A DNA stretch of 64,000 nt from Psychrobacter sp. UBA3962 (lineage in GTDB: Bacteria > Pseudomonadota > Gammaproteobacteria > Pseudomonadales > Moraxellaceae): positions 13,029-77,028 of the forward strand of contig NZ_DGDC01000030.1 of the NCBI RefSeq assembly GCF_002385225.1. Direction: 5' to 3'. Below are positions 62,822 to 64,000 of the stretch, one piece after another. Below the pieces are notes generated by a model. That model saw nothing but the letters and a program-made list of their open reading frames with translations, ran no database searches and was not told the DNA's origin. Made by a program: the position numbers and the translations under genes. Position 1 is the first letter of the stretch. Each line of letters begins with the position of its first letter.

Positions 62822-63475
62822 TTGAAAAGTCATGATGCCCACAGTGGCACTGATGAACTTATAATTGACGGTAAAACGGTAGAAAGCCATCCCTTTGGTC
62901 CCGTATTGCCTAGCAATGCTACTATTATGATGATGGGCACCTTTCCGCCCACAGAAGATAAGTGGGGTATGCCTTTTCATTATCCTAACTTTTATAATGA
63001 TATGTGGCGCATTTACGGCAGAGTCTTCTTCGAAGATGCAGATTACTTTAGAAATGGAGAAGAAAAAGGGTTTGATCCAGAAAAAATTAAGGCTTTTATG
63101 AAACAACGCGCCATTGCTTCTTGTCCCACAGTAAATAAAGCAATACGCGAACAAGGTAATGCTGCAGATAAGCACCTAACCATAGTAGAACCTGTTGATC
63201 TAAAACAGACTTTGGCTCAAGTGCCTAAAGTACACACCATATTTACCACGGGCGGTAAGGCTACTGAGATACTAATGGAGTTATTACAGCAAGAGCAAGA
63301 TAGAGTAATCCCAAAGTCAAAATGGCCTAAGACCAATCAGCAAATTGATTATGCTTATGCTGGTCGTGATTTAACACTATATAGGCTACCTTCTACTTCT
63401 CGGGCTTATCCTTTATCTTTGGATAAAAAGGTAGAAGCTTATCGTCAGTTCTTTGAGTCCGTGGGTAAACTGTAA
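62822..63475 (+). CDS. Uracil-DNA glycosylase-family protein
   Basis: The 217-residue product has HPFGPVLPSNATIMMMGTFPPTEDKWGMPFHYPNFYNDMWRIYG, a pattern of a uracil-DNA-glycosylase superfamily branch that has GTFPP in the first motif in place of GxxPG. YPNFYNDMWRI and the later LPSTSRAY (second motif) are conserved in that group. It starts with TTG, with AGGAG 7 bases before; no ATG fits. It probably removes damaged or misplaced bases; substrate unknown. Confidence 0.8.
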   Translation: MKSHDAHSGTDELIIDGKTVESHPFGPVLPSNATIMMMGTFPPTEDKWGMPFHYPNFYNDMWRIYGRVFFEDADYFRNGEEKGFDPEKIKAFMKQRAIASCPTVNKAIREQGNAADKHLTIVEPVDLKQTLAQVPKVHTIFTTGGKATEILMELLQQEQDRVIPKSKWPKTNQQIDYAYAGRDLTLYRLPSTSRAYPLSLDKKVEAYRQFFESVGKL

Positions 63476-63589
63476 TCGCTTTAGAGTGTAGTAAGTTTAG
63501 AGTAAGTGGGGGTAGTAAAAACCAATGGCTACTAAACGGCTGTTTCACTCAAAAAAGCTGATGCAGATTAAATAAGTTGAATTCAACTC

Positions 63590-63617
63590 TTGACCAATCA
63601 TAAATAAGCTATATACT
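63590..63617 (+). promoter_or_regulatory. Tandem promoter 1 of a probable rRNA operon
   Basis: TTGACC (63590-63595), a 16-base spacer, TATACT (63612-63617), then AGTGCGC. Confidence 0.7.
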
Positions 63618-63688
63618 AGTGCGCTGTTGAGAGGCAACGTTTGATATTGATTTAAAACAACAAATTCAAACAAATTTAAAAAAACTTC

Positions 63689-63716
63689 TTGACAATGTAA
63701 CTAAACTGCGTATAAT
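63689..63716 (+). promoter_or_regulatory. Tandem promoter 2 of a probable rRNA operon
   Basis: TTGACA (63689-63694), a 16-base spacer, TATAAT (63711-63716): both hexamers perfect. An A-rich stretch (63655-63688) before it looks like an UP element. The 16-base spacing is typical of rrn P1 promoters. Confidence 0.85.
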
Positions 63717-63794
63717 ACGCACCTCATCGGGACAACGAGATTGGAAGCTTAATTGGTTTAAATCTTAGTTCTGATAACAGATTAAAATAAAAGC

Positions 63795-63822
63795 TTGACA
63801 GAATACAAATTAATGTTATACT
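63795..63822 (+). promoter_or_regulatory. Tandem promoter 3 of a probable rRNA operon
   Basis: TTGACA (63795-63800), a 16-base spacer, TATACT (63817-63822), then GGATGGCTCGC, a GC-rich discriminator. Confidence 0.8.
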
Positions 63823-64000
63823 GGATGGCTCGCTACTAAGGCTAACACTTCTTCGAATTGAAGATTGAATTATCCTTTTATAGCACAACTTAATACGGAC
63901 GACGTACTAAGTCAACTATTTAAAAGCTAAAATGAAAGAACAACTTGTGTGGATTTTTGCTGATTTAGGATGCTAAAAATTAAAGTTGGGACATCATCTT
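63823..64000 (+). other. Leader of a downstream transcript, probably rRNA operon
   Basis: No coding frame. The leader includes GAACAACTTGTGTGGATTTTTGC, of the kind seen in Moraxellaceae rRNA leaders and spacers (memory only). No complete 16S start is reached before the edge. The identity is inferred from the triple strong promoters and lack of an open frame. Confidence 0.55.

Noticed and set aside
1..64000. Prophage, IS element, CRISPR array, integron or defence island.
   Set aside because: No transposase, integrase, Cas or phage structural gene, and no regularly spaced direct repeats were seen.

Overview
This window looks like core chromosome from a low-to-moderate GC gammaproteobacterium. 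The best guess is Moraxellaceae, probably Psychrobacter or a close relative. The support is gene content and family resemblance: rpmI-rplT-pheST-ihfA, ribH-nusB-thiL-pgpA, glmU-glmS, a tatABC block next to a fused hisIE, and an oxygen-dependent MesX/MesD methionine-synthase pair as in Acinetobacter. No 16S rRNA sequence lies in the window, so the genus call is inference. I see no prophage, insertion sequence, CRISPR array or conjugative gene.

Layout. 1-3.8 kb (minus strand): a cut-off UvrD-like helicase, tatC-tatB-tatA and hisIE. 4.1-9.5 kb (plus): rpmI-rplT, pheS-pheT and ihfA. 9.5-15 kb: two small lipoproteins, a YpfJ-type zinc peptidase, rho and trxA, with a 1-kb gap between trxA and rho that holds a strong promoter-plus-terminator pair, a candidate small RNA or rho attenuator. 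15-18 kb: rluA and an MBL-hydrolase/SDR pair. 18-23.5 kb: an electrophile- or redox-type cluster (nitroreductase, pirin, DoxX, LysR regulator, iron alcohol dehydrogenase) plus a GNAT gene remnant. 23.7-31.6 kb: tRNA-Ser(GGA), a secreted nuclease, a DUF2147 protein, a neutral ceramidase, YchJ, a YafJ-like amidotransferase, a DUF2007 protein and homoserine kinase. A perfect 16-bp ParB site (parS) sits just past the thrB stop. 31.7-41.7 kb: a Na/Pi transporter, hisF, ribH-nusB-thiL-pgpA, glmU and glmS. 41.8-45.5 kb (minus): a TauE/SafE permease and mesX-mesD-flavin reductase. 46-50.6 kb: a META-domain lipoprotein, class I fructose-bisphosphate aldolase, and thiC behind a TPP riboswitch. 50.6-56.6 kb: an RlpA-like protein and pstSCAB-phoU behind a Pho box. 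56.6-63.5 kb: yggX and argH (minus), hemC-hemD, a thioesterase, a possible ADP-ribosyltransferase-fold protein, upp and a uracil-DNA-glycosylase-family protein. 63.5-64 kb: three tandem strong promoters, all with 16-bp spacers, pointing off the right edge, most likely feeding a ribosomal RNA operon.

The most interesting items are: the folate-independent methionine synthase module MesX-MesD with its adjacent flavin reductase; the chromosomal parS site, which implies this segment is in the origin-proximal domain; the 69-nt RNA candidate upstream of rho; the upp terminator that is embedded in the coding sequence of the convergent gene; the ART-like orphan protein; and the triple promoter array. 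Most of the window is ordinary housekeeping sequence.
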